64,000 nucleotides of DNA from Ypsolopha sequella (Eukaryota; Arthropoda; Insecta; Lepidoptera; Ypsolophidae), in NCBI GenBank assembly GCA_934047225.1, contig OW203989.1:14669977-14733976 (forward strand), written 5' to 3'. Within the stretch, counting starts at the first letter, position 1. Each line of letters opens with the position of its first letter. The position numbers and the translations under genes are program-made. Under the pieces are notes generated by a model, which had not been told where the DNA came from, searched no databases, and saw nothing but the letters and a program-made list of their open reading frames with translations. Below, piece after piece: positions 23,461 to 33,916 of this stretch.

Positions 23461-23619
23461 CATTTTGATCGAGCGGATGTCGGTCGCCCAGGTACTAAAA
23501 TTTTATAATATTCAAATGGTACTAAAGAGAGGATCGCTGTGACATACATATACAGATTAATAATTATTGGTCTGTTTTTACCCTTTTTGGTAGTTTGTCC
23601 TAATATCGTGTTTGGCTCA

Positions 23620-24180
23620 TAACATTTTTTATTTTATTTATTTATTTAATTTAACAACTAACACTATTATAACAGGTTGAGAAACCTAATGCAACAGTGC
23701 AGGCATAAAAGATAGACACAATAAAAAACACGAGAAATCTAAAAAACACAAAAAATATAAAATAATTAAAGAAAACAAGTAAAATGTACACAATTTATAG
23801 AAAGCACAAACAATATAATGTTGCTCTTGTGAACTCACTCAACGAACACGAAAAGATATCAATGTTTCCAACCTCATTAAGAATTTGGGTAGCGTGTTGA
23901 AGTGGCGTCTCCCCATGGAGGTTTGTCCTTGTTTTTGGCCGCCTGGACAGCCTCCCGCGACGTTGGCGAAAGTAGCTATTAGGCACTACTAGTTTCATAT
24001 TTCCCAAGATACTGACTGGGGTTATTTATCCTACCAGTGACCACTTTAAATAAATAAGCGGCCAGAGCATAATCTCTTCTTACTTCTAATTTGTGGTATC
24101 CCACCATACCTAAAACAAATAGGGAAGGATACATCAAGGGATAGTAAGGATAGACCCCATACATTTTCTTGTACAAAAAC
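23620..24180 (-). pseudogene. Jockey/CR1-type LINE ORF2 C-terminus, frameshifted
   Basis: On the minus strand from 24176, one frame gives MYPSLFVLGMVGYHKLEVRR, DYALAAYLFKVVTGRINNP, and a second from about 24000 gives VPNSYFRQRRGRLSRRP, TRTNLHGETPLQHATQILN and DIFSCSLSEFTR. The L-GY-x-LExRR block and the closing IDIFSCxLSEF phrase are typical of the region after the reverse transcriptase in Jockey-like LINEs. One frameshift near 24000 breaks the reading. The reverse transcriptase itself is absent (5' truncation). The tail at 23625-23655 is an AAATA repeat on the minus strand. Confidence 0.75.
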
Positions 24181-24189
24181 CGAATGAAT

Positions 24190-24713
24190 TTATTTGTATA
24201 CGTTCCAACATGAGGCAGTCTTTGGTTTCATGTGGAGCCAGACAACCATGTTACATTCTAGTTTACTCAAAACAAGTGCATTATATAATGTCTTCACTGC
24301 ACCTAAAACATGTACATTATTAATTTTGATTTTCACACCACCTGCTCGACAATGTCCAATTACATATCATGCAACCTCAACGTAAAGTAACGCATTATAT
24401 CTCAAGCGATATAAAGTTATATGAAAATCCCTAGGGATTAAAGTGATTTAAATTTGGAACGTTAAATTCGTGTGAAAACTCGTGGAAAACAAATGCCCAT
24501 ATGGGATTGCAAAGAGGTTTGTTCGAAAATCGATCTGGCCACCATAAGCAGAATTCAACAAAAAGAAAAAAAGCGTTTACAAAGAATGTGAAACAAAAGA
24601 CGGTGTTTGGTGCTGTGATTGTCAGTGAATTTTATTAAATTATTAATGTTGATAAAAAATGTCGAGCTTTTTATTGTCTCGCAGAAGGTGTGAAAAGTAG
24701 AGTACGCTCCCCT
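24190..24713. other. Spacer
   Basis: Nothing recognised. Confidence 0.35.
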
Positions 24714-24843
24714 GGAATAAAGCCTGTATTTGTCTTGGGCAGCTTGAACTCCTCGCTTTACTCAGGACTCTATATAACTCAGAGTCCCTCGTGTCGCTCA
24801 GGGTTCAATATGCCGCCCGTGACGTAAGACACTGCTTTATTCC
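24714..24843. mobile_element. 130-bp foldback MITE
   Basis: The outer ends are GGAATAAAGC (24714) and GCTTTATTCC (24834). Inner pairs are TCTTGGGCAGC with GCCGCCCGTGACG (partial) and AGGACTCT with AGAGTCCCT around a TATATAACTC centre. The whole sequence folds on itself. It is non-coding. Confidence 0.6.
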
Positions 24844-25628
24844 TTTAGTGCATAATCTACTATTGTCTCCTCTGTGCCCTGTCTGTGTGTATTAACAGTT
24901 TTTCACACAACTTTGATCAAAATAACTGCATTTTCTTGATCTTGATACTCTAAGCCAATATAAATCCACGAAACTAAATAGGTACTTTTATAACTGTGTA
25001 TATCTCGCAATCATTGTATTTTATTGAATACACTAGTGACTGGTGAAGCCAAACTGGAAAAGCATTTGTTTGTTTTCCCTGCTACAAACGAATGCTATAC
25101 CTCCATTTATTTTATTTACCTATCTAGGTATTGATTTCAATGTTTTAAAGAACTAATTCCAACAATGTCAAGGACTCTGGTTTTATTTTATGTATTTGAA
25201 TTTAATTGTTTTGAACAACCTAGACCTTTAATGGTTATAGTGTATGGTACTAAAACTACAAGTACTTTTTGAACATTGAATGACCAAACCCTTTTCCCTT
25301 CTTAATTATTAACTAAACAAATATTTAATATATTATAAATAAAACTAATTCTTGGTAACTGTTCCACTGTTTGTTTATTAGGCTAGAGACCGGTTTCGTT
25401 AAAATAATCTTCAGAATTTTATGATATAGGTATACTCATACAATATGAATTACAATATCTTGCAAATGTTCCATCAAAAACCAACAACGACAAGTATTAA
25501 ATAATTAATACCTAGAATGACTTTTCCATGATAAAAAGTGACCATGGTTTAAATAGCCAAATTCATACTGAAGACCCAGTTAATGATAATAAGAAACTAG
25601 AATATATAATTTTTTTTTTTTTTAATAT
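24844..25628. other. AT-rich spacer
   Basis: Nothing recognised. Confidence 0.35.
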
Positions 25629-25629
25629 C

Positions 25630-25750
25630 CGTATTGTGCCCGCTGGACTGACGATCTGAAGGACGTTGCGGGTGGTGGATGGATGAGTGGCGTAATATTG
25701 GGAAGGCCTATGTCCAGCAGTGGACGAATACGGGCTGATGGATTGATGGA
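25630..25750 (+). pseudogene. RTE-type LINE ORF end, decayed
   Basis: CGCTGGACTGACGATCTGAA translates RWTDDLKDVAGGGWM. After a frameshift, GGAAGGCCTATGTCCAGCAG matches the AYVQQW ending. A GGCTGATGGATTGATGG tail follows. RWxDDL...WM...AYVQQW is the conserved last 40 residues of RTE-clade ORFs. Only the 3' end remains. Confidence 0.7.
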
Positions 25751-25754
25751 TCCA

Positions 25755-25945
25755 TACCCGTACCCATATTATAAATGTGAAAATGTGTTTGTTGGTTGTT
25801 GGTTTGTCCTTCATTCACGCAGCAACGGAGCAACGGTTTTTGCATAGAGATAGTTTATGGGTTGAAGAGTAACATAGGCTACCTTTTATCACGGGAAAAT
25901 GCAAACAAAATTAGCGCGGGTAAAGTCGCGGGGAAACGCTAGTAC
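25755..25945 (+). repeat. ATTATAAATGTGAAA ... AGTCGCGGGGAAACGCTAGT repeat
   Basis: It starts CATATTATAAATGTGAAAAT with GTTTGTTGG repeats, has TAACATAGGCTACCTTTTAT in the body and ends AAGTCGCGGGGAAACGCTAG. The family is very common in Lepidoptera. Other copies are at 39090-39365 (+) and 59640-59815 (-). Confidence 0.6.
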
Positions 25946-25949
25946 AAAA

Positions 25950-26570
25950 TAATGGTCTTGAAGTTTTGAATATACCAAGGCATCAAGCGACTCACTATAA
26001 AGTAGGTCCCTGCTACATTATCATTGCATCATAAGGAGGCACACATCTCACACAAGTAAGTTTCCGTATTATGTTGAGATCTGTGTGGCTAGCATGCGCC
26101 ACAGAGATACAGCGTCTATCTATTCTACTTGCGCTCTCATGCATACCAAGTTTGTCAATGTGCAAGAAAGCAAGTATGATGTACACTAGCGTGCTAGGAC
26201 TCCTAGATATAGCTTAGTTGGTTGAGCAAGTTTTTAATTTGCCTCTCCTTTTTTTCGCCCATATGAACGATTTGAAAACCGTTTTGAGGAATAGCTTTCC
26301 TTAACTGTTATTTTCAAATAATAATGCATATCTTTTATGAAATGAAAAAAGCGATGTCTTTTATTTGACCTACAGTGACGTCATCACCACATATTTCCAA
26401 AAATTTTATATATATATCTTGAACGCATCTTAAAGTTTGAGAACATCTGACATGAAACGTCACTTCCTGCAGTACTAAAATACTTACTAAATCAGTTTAA
26501 TAGCATGAACATTTTATTATTGAAATTACAAACCTATTCATTCCAAAAAGTAGACAAAATAGCACATTGA
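25950..26570. other. Spacer with a second tRNA-like fragment
   Basis: At 26213-26250 ATAGCTTAGTTGGTTGAGCA looks like a tRNA A-box and D-arm without a T-arm, so it is a SINE-head relic and not a gene. Nothing else is recognised. Confidence 0.4.
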
Positions 26571-26574
26571 AGTT

Positions 26575-26885
26575 AAAAAAACCGGACAAGTGCGAGTCGG
26601 ACTCGCGCACGAAGAGTTCCGTACCATTATCTATAAAAACGGCAAAAAAACATGTCTGTTGTATGGAACCCCCCTTAAATATTTATTTTTCTGTTTTTGA
26701 GTATTTTTTGTTATTGTGGCAACAAAAATACATCATCTGTGAAAATTTAAACTGTCTAACTATCACGCTTCATGAGATACAGCCTGGTGACAGACGGACA
26801 GACGGACAGACAGACAGACAGCGGACTCTTAGTAATAGGGTCCCGTTGGTTACCTTTTGGGTACGAAACCCTAAAAACGACCAAA
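26575..26885 (+). repeat. GTGCGAGTCGGACTCGCGCA dispersed repeat, nearly full
   Basis: It begins AAGTGCGAGTCGGACTCGCG, then GAGTTCCGTACCATTATC, TGAGATACAGCCTGGTGACA, an ACAGACGG microsatellite at 26791-26822 and the end ACGAAACCCTAAAAACG. The 116-codon frame at 26567-26917 is a by-product of this common repeat. Confidence 0.75.
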
Positions 26886-26995
26886 AAATCACCAGGGAAA
26901 CGAAGATCCTGGTTTGAACTCCGGTTTAGAAGTTCTATATCATCCAGATTTACTTTTCTTATGCTTTCTTAACCGCAATGAAATACTTTTTCGAA
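26885..26995 (+). mobile_element. SINE family B fragment
   Basis: GATCCTGGTTTGAACTCCGG contains a B-box, followed by ATCATCCAGATTTACTTTTC and CCGCAATGAAATAC, matching the body at 11345-11410. The A-box end is lost at the junction with the preceding repeat. Confidence 0.55.
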
Positions 26996-27138
26996 TGAAT
27001 ATAAAAAAGAACTTCAGGTTAATTGAATTGCTAAAGTAAAATTAACTTTAAATGTTTACTACGGGTAGTCCGATGAACGCTATAGTTTACGACAAGGCAG
27101 TCCTGGGTTGCCAACAATGTTGAGTAATTTTAAAAATA

Positions 27139-27290
27139 TTAAGGGTCGTTTCTCCGGATTTGTTACGTAATATTAAGAAATAATTTTAACTGTAAAAATA
27201 CAACCTTTAACTAAAACAACTTTTAACAATAGTTTGCATAAACATATTTTTAATGATTATGGTAACTTTAAAATAAATCAGAACTTGATA
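27139..27290. mobile_element. Half copy of the TTAA MITE
   Basis: TTAA at 27139-27142 is followed by GGGTCGTTTCTCCGGATTTG. The next 140 bp follow the 17.3-kb MITE read in reverse (TTTTAACAATAGTTTGC, AATGATTATGGTAACTTTA). The second end is missing. It lies 60 bp upstream of the THAP element. Confidence 0.7.
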
Positions 27291-28205
27291 TTTTTTTGTC
27301 ACCTCGATTCGATAGTAAAATACGAGAATGTTATATTTTAAAGTTGTATTAATAGTAGTTTATGCTACTAGGGCGAAAAGGAATAAATTACGAGGACGAT
27401 TCAAAACACGAGCGTAGCGAGTGTTTTAAACGTAACCGAGTAATTTATTACTTTTACGCCCGTGTATCATACTACGTTTTTCAATGCATAGTGTGAGGAA
27501 ATGAAAAGAAATATAATCTTGTGAACTTTAAATTATAATTGGCTCAAAAGGACTGTATCCAGAGCCGTTAAACAGTGGAAAAAAAAGTATAACATCTATG
27601 GTACACAGGAAAGGCTGCAGGTTAGCCAACCCATGGCCGAATAAAACATGGTCTGTTCCTTTGGTTTCCATTCCAAAACATAAGCTTGCTACAATTTGAA
27701 TCCTGACAACAGGATAGCATATAAAATTTTGTATGAGTGCGAATGAATGACACGAGAGCTCGTACGGCGACACTGATATTTTTAAATATTTGGAACGCAC
27801 CAGACCTTGGTGACGTCATCTTACGTGCTTGCCATTTTATGTCATTATTTCATGATAAGGAAAATAGTTTTAAGTTATTTTGTTTACAAAAAGGTTTATA
27901 CTATTCATAACATTGATGAGTATTTTTGTTGTTGAAATTAAACTTAAACAAATTTAATTTTGATTTTTTGCTTATCTTTATGATCAGATTTGCAGAAGTT
28001 GTGTGAAACGTTTGAGTAAAAATAAGCGTATAATACTGGCAATATCTAATGGCGTTTTTTCCATTTGTTGTCATCCTTGTTGCACGAGAGTGAATTTAAT
28101 AGTTTGTTTTCACTCTACACAGAGATTCCCAAAGGTTGAAGCGCGTTTCCCAGTTGCAGATGAGCTGATTATTAAATGATAAATTGATAATCTCATCAAG
28201 CAATA

Positions 28206-28344
28206 ATGGGCGGTTTTGCGATCCGTAATTGTAAAAATCGCTCTGAAAAAGGCGGAATAATTAGACTTTTTACTTTTCCCAAAAATGAATTGATGGCTCA
28301 AGAGTGGCTTCGCTATTGTGGCCCAAAAGCCAGCATCAGAAATT
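28206..28344 (+). CDS. THAP-domain protein, exon 1
   Basis: It starts at an ATG and reads MGGFAIRNCKNRSEKGG, LFTFPKN, EWLRYCGPKASIRN. It is 46 codons plus one base, then a consensus donor GTAAGT. This is the first half of a THAP zinc finger (C-x4-C, a hydrophobic F-x-FPK segment and the invariant W). THAP domains bind specific DNA in transposases and in regulators derived from them. The first zinc ligand, expected at residue 4 before AIRNC, is Phe instead of Cys (TTT for TGT). Zinc binding is therefore probably impaired unless this is a private variant. The one-base overhang fits the exon at 29292 exactly. Confidence 0.7.
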
Positions 28345-28477
28345 GTAAGTCCTACTTACCCCATTTATCCAATATAATTGTATATATACTTACATCGTTT
28401 CCTATTTACAAGGATTTTTACAATATTTACAGTACATACAAGGTATTTCGGGGCGCGAAAAATCAATCTGTTATGTA

Positions 28478-28640
28478 TCTAGATCTCATATTTGTGAAAA
28501 AATGTTCTATTTTGCGAGTTTCCACGAGCAAATTGGCTGTAATTGTACAAGTTTGAAAGGATGATGCCACTCTTTCCTTGGCGTTTGGTCCAAAATTTGA
28601 AAACCTTTTATCCACAAATGAAACCTATGCCAATCCATAG
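28478..28640 (+). pseudogene. Second THAP-like half, broken
   Basis: SHICEKMFYFASF and NCTSLK followed, after a one-base shift, by DDATLSLAFGPKFENLL resemble the second half of a different THAP domain (C-x2-H, then a LKDDAxPTL phrase). The His of C-x2-H is Met, a G insertion in the GGATGATGCC stretch shifts the frame, and the splice phase does not match exon 1. It sits inside the inferred intron 28345-29291. Confidence 0.45.
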
Positions 28641-29291
28641 ATCAGCAGTAGCAACTTTTAGCACGACACCAAAAAAATCTAAGAAGGGAAAACAGATATG
28701 GTGATAAGAATGTAAAAAAAATATAATGTGTTTTTTTCTTATTCATGATATTTCATGGCTGCTTTTCTGTTTATTATGCGTTTAATCACTTCTTTCGAGT
28801 TGCAACTATTTTTTTTAACCGAGACGTAAGATTGGCATACGGTATCACATTTTTTTTTACGCATTAATAAATAATGGTTTCTTTCCAACATTATTTTTCG
28901 ACATGTAAAATTTTTTTTTTTTTTTGGTCGACTTCACTATCTGGATATCCTTCGAAAAAATTACATGAATAATTAAAATTTTTTGGGGATGATTTCTAGG
29001 CAAAAGACCAGATAAAATAATAATAAAAAATTCCTCGTGAATTTATCAATTCCGTGCTCTCTCACGTTCATGTATTTTTTTTGCTGCATTTTTTTTCGTA
29101 GTAATTATTTTGGTCTATGTGTGGTATTTATTCTAAAAAAAGTAAGTTATAGTGACAAATTTTATGTAATATTTATATGAAGCTCTAAGATCACGTTAAA
29201 TTTCGTTACGTGCAGAAGTTAGTGTAGAGTTTTCCATACGCTTTATTTATTACTTTGAATGGCGAATTTTCACTAGTATTTTCTTTCACAG

Positions 29292-29482
29292 CGAGAGTGT
29301 GTTCAATTCATTTTGCGACTTCTGACTACATAAAGCCATTAAGGGACATTTTATTGAATACTTCCCACTTTAGCCGCCACACCCATCCCTCTGCAGCTGA
29401 AAAGTTAAAATCCACATGCATTCCTAGTAATTTATTTCTAAGGACATACAAATTTCCACGATTCCCGAATTTTAAAGTTTGA
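29292..29482 (+). CDS. THAP-domain protein, exon 2
   Basis: The acceptor TTTCTTTCACAG precedes two bases that complete a Ser codon with exon 1. The reading continues RVCSIHFATSDYIKPLRD, then KLKSTCIPSNLFL, and stops at 29482. C-x2-H (CSIH) gives the third and fourth zinc ligands, and CIPSNLF occupies the place of the AVPTIF box that closes THAP domains. The joined product would be about 109 residues, essentially a THAP domain alone with no catalytic domain. The intron would be 947 bp. Phase, order and domain logic all agree, but no transcript was available. Confidence 0.6.
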
Positions 29483-29694
29483 GAACCGTCGATAGCGTGA
29501 TGACGTACTCAAGTTCCCCCATTTTGGAACACAAAACCTCCACACATCACCAAGGAACATACCTTGTTTTATTATACCATGAGCCAACCATTGTAAATAA
29601 ATAAAAAAAAATAATAATAATAAAGCCCTAGGGCAAAATAATCGACTTTTTGTTCGGTTTTGATGCATAAAAAGTGGGCCTTTACGAGCACATG

Positions 29695-29960
29695 CATTGA
29701 AAAGAAATTTATGGTGCGCAAGTGGAAGGTACAGCTCGACCAGAACGCCCTAGAAGGACGTATGCTGACCAAATTGTCAACGTACTGAAGAAGGGCAATG
29801 TCAAGAGTACCCGGAATACATAAAAGAGCTTGTATGACTAGATTGATGGGTGTGGAAGAGGCGAAAGAGGTGTGTCTGGATCGTAGCAGATGGAAATCTG
29901 TAGTCTACCCCTACCCCTACCCGTCTGGGAGACATTCGTTAGTATATGTATGTATGTAGG
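29695..29960 (+). pseudogene. LINE ORF2 C-terminus, one frameshift
   Basis: EIYGAQVEGTARPERPRRTY, ADQIVNVLKKGNVKSTRN, then after a one-base shift KRACMTRLMGVEEAKEVC and LDRSRWKSVV with a stop at about 29955. RPRRTYxDQI...VKSTRNRRAC...EAKEVCxDRSxW is a recurrent insect RTE-like ORF2 ending. It begins directly at the right end of the THAP element, so that element may have inserted into or beside it. Confidence 0.7.
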
Positions 29961-30429
29961 TTGTATAGGTAGGTTAATTCTTGAAAAACAGCAATTTTTT
30001 TTCTACTTTCTTGGTAGCCAGCTCTACCTAAAAAACCAAGACGTCACCTGACAGTATTTGATTATCGAGTTATATTTAGTGCAGTAGCTACATTAACGAA
30101 AACCTGTGTGATTAAGTTTAGGTACTGTACAATTATTCTTTTTGCTAAATATGGCAACACAGCAAGGATATGCGAGCCGCCTCGATAATTTCGTTTTATG
30201 CTCCACCCCGCTGAGGAAACGTGGAACTTCTTTGAATTTTCAGGTGTAATTTCCCGAGGGAAGAGTTTACTAAAATGTCTTATAAGATACTTTCTCTTTA
30301 ACCACGCACATTGTTACCAGTTAGTACATGTTACTCCTTAGTATTTAAGTGAATATTAAATGTTGCTTTAATATAGTGCTTTAAAACAATATCTAAATTA
30401 TTAATAAATTACATGTGATTTATATATTT

Positions 30430-30600
30430 AAAAAAAAGCGGCTCACCTCAATACGTGTTTAAACGTCTTTTTACTCGCCCAGATGAAAGCAGTCTAAATC
30501 TGCTGAAACTGGTCAGCTTTCCCGAACATAACACGTATTGAGGTGAGCTGTTTTTTTTTATATATGAATCATAAATTATCCTCAAGTCTCATTTAATTCT
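30430..30600. mobile_element. Penelope-like terminal-arm hairpin, no ORF
   Basis: GCTCACCTCAATACGTGTT (30441-30459) pairs perfectly with AACACGTATTGAGGTGAGC (30530-30548). The 70-base loop carries the core shared with the 48.1- and 56.1-kb copies: CAGATGA (30480), GCAG/CTGC around a 7-base loop, then GAAA (30505). The outer tail TTATCCTCAAGTCTCATTTA follows at 30576. No coding sequence is left, so this is an extremely truncated insertion or a solo arm pair. Confidence 0.7.
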
Positions 30601-30723
30601 ATAAATTACATGTGGTTGCTGGCGATGATTATTTTTTAATTTTGTTTTTATTACAGTGGAGCATTTTAGTTCTCAAAATTCAAATTGGTAAGCCAAATCT
30701 CAAAACTCATCTACACAAAGCTC

Positions 30724-31158
30724 TTAAAGGCGCACCGAGCGTTTGCCCTTGTCTCTGTATTTTTCTTTACGTGTGAAGAGTAAAGATAATAACCAAACTT
30801 TCGCACTTTTTCAATGTTTTTCGTTCTTATTTTCGTTATATTGATCTTAAATAAAAAACTATCACGTATAAACGCTCCAGTAATCTATGAACTTTATTTT
30901 TGTTAATGAAACATAATATTAAATTGCTTATTTATATAAAAAAGTAGGGAAATAGAGAAAAAATATACTTGGAAAGAGATAACTTTGCGAATTTATTCTA
31001 TCGAGCCAACTTTATCAAATTCTGTTTCCATTGTGTATACAGTCTAGTATGTATATCCAATAGTACCAATACCCTAGATTTTAATTTAATTGTTTACTAC
31101 TTCAAACAAGGTTTATAAAAATATGTTTGACTGTGTAAAAAGCTCGGTGCACTCTTAA
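30724..31158. mobile_element. TTAA-flanked MITE, 427 bp
   Basis: TTAA (30724-30727) and TTAA (31155-31158) flank AGGCGCACCGAGC and GCTCGGTGCACTC. The interior is AT-rich without an open frame. It is the same target-site class as 17292 and 33917 but has different terminal sequence. Confidence 0.75.
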
Positions 31159-31159
31159 A

Positions 31160-31762
31160 TGAGCCGCTTAGCAGGTTGATTGTGAAAAACCCGCCGTTTT
31201 GTAATTAATCGAAACAGAACACATATTCAAAATTAGTACAATAGTTCCTCAAGAAACCTTATTTATATCTATTGTGGAAACTGTCATCGCAAAGGTTCCA
31301 TTAGTTTCTGTAAATTAGAATTTTATAGATTAAATGGCCTGCTAAATGGCTGTTAATTTTTTTCAATACTTATATGAACAGCAACTGTTGAAATCTGTGA
31401 AAACCCAAAACTAAAAACAACTAAAAAAACAACGTTAGATTCTTTGGTTCTGTAACAAAGTCTTATACGAGTAGAATAATTATAGCGCCTTAAAATAATT
31501 ATTGTTACATACTTAGTAATGTAATATACGAGTATCGTAAAGTTAATTATTTTTTTGGAATGAACAGCTGAATTCATGACTGTACAAAAACCGATCAATT
31601 TAATAATACTATAAAAAAAAAGATTTTGCATTTATTAATGGTTTTTTTAAATTTTTTTTATTATTGATATTATTAATAGTTTAAATTTAGACAGGAGTTT
31701 ATTTTGAACGTTATATATAATGTAGTAATTATTTATGAAAATGGATATTACACTAACAAAGT
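31160..31762. other. AT-rich spacer
   Basis: Nothing recognised. The 92-codon minus frame at 31353-31631 has no motif. Confidence 0.35.
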
Positions 31763-31764
31763 GA

Positions 31765-31930
31765 TATTTGTGTCAATTCGGTGTAACACGATTTAACTTA
31801 TTTGACAGGACTAAACTGAATTTAAGCATTCTGTATTTTTCTTTCTGTATCGAAAAGACAAAGACAAGACTCTTGAAATAAGGTTAGTCCTATCAAATTC
31901 GTTAAGTTGTGTTACACTGAATCGAAACCA
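31765..31930. mobile_element. Long-hairpin MITE, about 160 bp
   Basis: TCAATTCGGTGTAACACGAT and TTATTTGACAGGACTAA at the left are mirrored by TTAGTCCTATCAAATTCGTT and TGTGTTACACTGAATCGA at the right. The arms are about 45 bp with few mismatches. It is non-coding. Confidence 0.65.
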
Positions 31931-33635
31931 ACGTCAATTATTTTACCATCAATAATCGATGCTTAAAATAGAAACCCAAAAATGTTTATATTTGAAATAA
32001 AATATATACAATAAAACAGCAATACCAAATGATCTTGATCTATGTACATGCCAAAAATGAGGGAAAGATTCGTTGAAGCATAAGTTTCCACTTTCTGACA
32101 AAAGTATTAAAGGCATGTAGTTCCTGATCTACTACGAGTAAGTAACCGTATGGTCATAGAAGTGAATTATATATATTTTTTTTTTAGAAAAGGCACCCCT
32201 ATAGACCCTATTTAATATTGTTAATGAGTACGAAACACGAGAAGTACCTATAATAGTACATGAATACTGAGACCAAGTAAGGCTACGGTTTCGAGCTTTT
32301 AACTTACTCGTCCAGGGAGAGCTAATTACGGTTGTAGCATTTATAGTGCTTTTCTCAAAAATAAAACAAGACAACTTATAGTTTAGAATAAGGAGTGAAA
32401 AAAAATTAAATGTACTTATTATATTGAAAGTCTTGTTGTTCATGTTGGGGCAAATTTCGTAACGGGGTACGAGAAAGCCCTATTTAATCTTACTTCAAAT
32501 GTTAAATACAAAAAAAAAATCGTTTCGAATCGAGAACTTGTAAGCGGAAAATTCGTTTAATCAACTAATTCGGTTCACGAAATATTTTTTTCACAGGCCG
32601 CAATGTTTTTTTTTTTCTCAAACTTGGACGTTAGTGTTGTAAAATCGGTAACTGTCAATAGGCTGCGTTCAGTTTAATCCTCGGACAATACCCGTCTTAC
32701 ACTGACAGCAGGATAGCATACATTTAAATTTTAAGTGTTAAATGGTTTGAAACATTGAAACATATAAAATCAACAAAATTAATCTATTTTCGTCATTATT
32801 ATTGCAATTATAAAATAAAGCATACATCTGTATATTCTGAACACGAAATTGCATATTCATTTTATTTTTCTTTTTAAACTGACACCTTAAAACCTTATGA
32901 CTGCCAAACTCCTTTGTCTCCTAAAAACAGACACGAAAAAAAAATAAAAATATGGTATGCAATGGATTTTCATACGAATTTACTAGACACTGGAGACTTG
33001 AAATAGCTCCCTAGGATGAAGTACTTCCTGGCTTGTATTTACGGTATGAAATTATAAACAACATCACAATATATTTTTGAGAAAATGTGTATAACTATGT
33101 AGAAACATATAAAATAAGATTAAACACACAATCAGGTATTATGAAAGAAAGTTCCACTGACTCATTTTTACTCTCATTAAACGGCTAAAAGTGGTAAAGT
33201 AAAATTTTTCCCGACAGTAAATACGAGTTACTTCACGCACCTCATTACACGCTCTGGCTGAAAGACATTTCCATGTTATCAGTCCCAGAAAATACATTAG
33301 GGACACATTATTAGACCTTTTACGGTCCGCGTGGTTTACCTTACTCAGGAGGGAAAATGTTTTCGAATTAATGTCCCTTCCGACGTCGTTCACGGTATAA
33401 ACAAATTATCTTTTCTTGTTTTGTGAACTTCCAAGGACTTTCTAGAGCATATTTCAAAATGAGATTATAAACACGAGACATTTTTTTATTTATTTCATTG
33501 CAAGTTCTTTTGAGACCTGGGTTGGATGGAACCCTGCCAGTAAAGCATAAACTAATGAATTATACCTACTCCCGTAATGCAATAAGGCAATTACAACATC
33601 AAAAGCAGTTTTATTAGTACCTAGATTGTTTATCT
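31931..33635. other. AT-rich spacer
   Basis: Minus-strand frames 32443-32132 (103 codons) and 33393-33139 (84 codons) show no known motif and no splice context. Nothing is supported here. Confidence 0.35.
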
Positions 33636-33905
33636 GATGTTATAATATTTTATTATAACATCGCGATTCTGGGCTGCGATTGGCCAAATTTATTATAAAA
33701 CCGATAGAGACCCAACCAACGACAGAGACGAAAAACAAGTCCCGACCCTATTTCTTAAGCCACGCCCTCTTTATCCTGATTAGTCTTTAAGCCGCATTAC
33801 CGAGACGACGCCCCTGAGGTTCAGGAACAAGGGTTCTTCTTCTTATTTTTCGTGAAATTGTTATTTGAAAATATTATAAATAAAGATGATATTTTTGATG
33901 GTCTT
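33636..33905 (+). promoter_or_regulatory. CAAT/TATA promoter-like unit, possible solo LTR
   Basis: GCGATTGGCC (CAAT-box-like, 33676) is followed by TATTATAAAA (33691) and, about 190 bp later, by AATAAA (33879). A TATA box and a polyadenylation signal so close together suggest an LTR, not a gene promoter. The unit starts near an inverted repeat GATGTTATAATA/TATTATAACATC (33636-33662). No second LTR or pol gene is present. Confidence 0.3.
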
Positions 33906-33916
33906 TTAACTTTTAA

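Larger units (their letters stand above)
27349..29692 (+). mobile_element. 2.3-kb THAP-gene-bearing mobile element
   Basis: The ends are defined by a second, shorter copy at 55319-55714 (minus strand). Both share the first 280 bp (ATAGTAGTTTATGCTACTAG onward) and the last 105 bp (to ACATGCATTGAAAA). The first 130 bp form an imperfect palindrome: GGGCGAAAAGGAATAAATTA faces TAATTTATTACTTTTACGCC around AACACGAGCGTAGCGAGTG. TTTTCAATGCAT occurs near 27478 and, inverted, at the right end, a possible terminal inverted repeat. It encodes the two-exon THAP gene listed below and no recognisable transposase, so it is probably non-autonomous. The superfamily is uncertain. P-element and Kolobok transposons both use THAP domains. 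Confidence 0.7.

Noticed and set aside
28478..28640. SHICEKMF segment as exon 2 of the THAP gene
   Set aside because: Its phase does not fit the one-base overhang of exon 1, and it has a lost His and a frameshift. The exon at 29292 fits fully.
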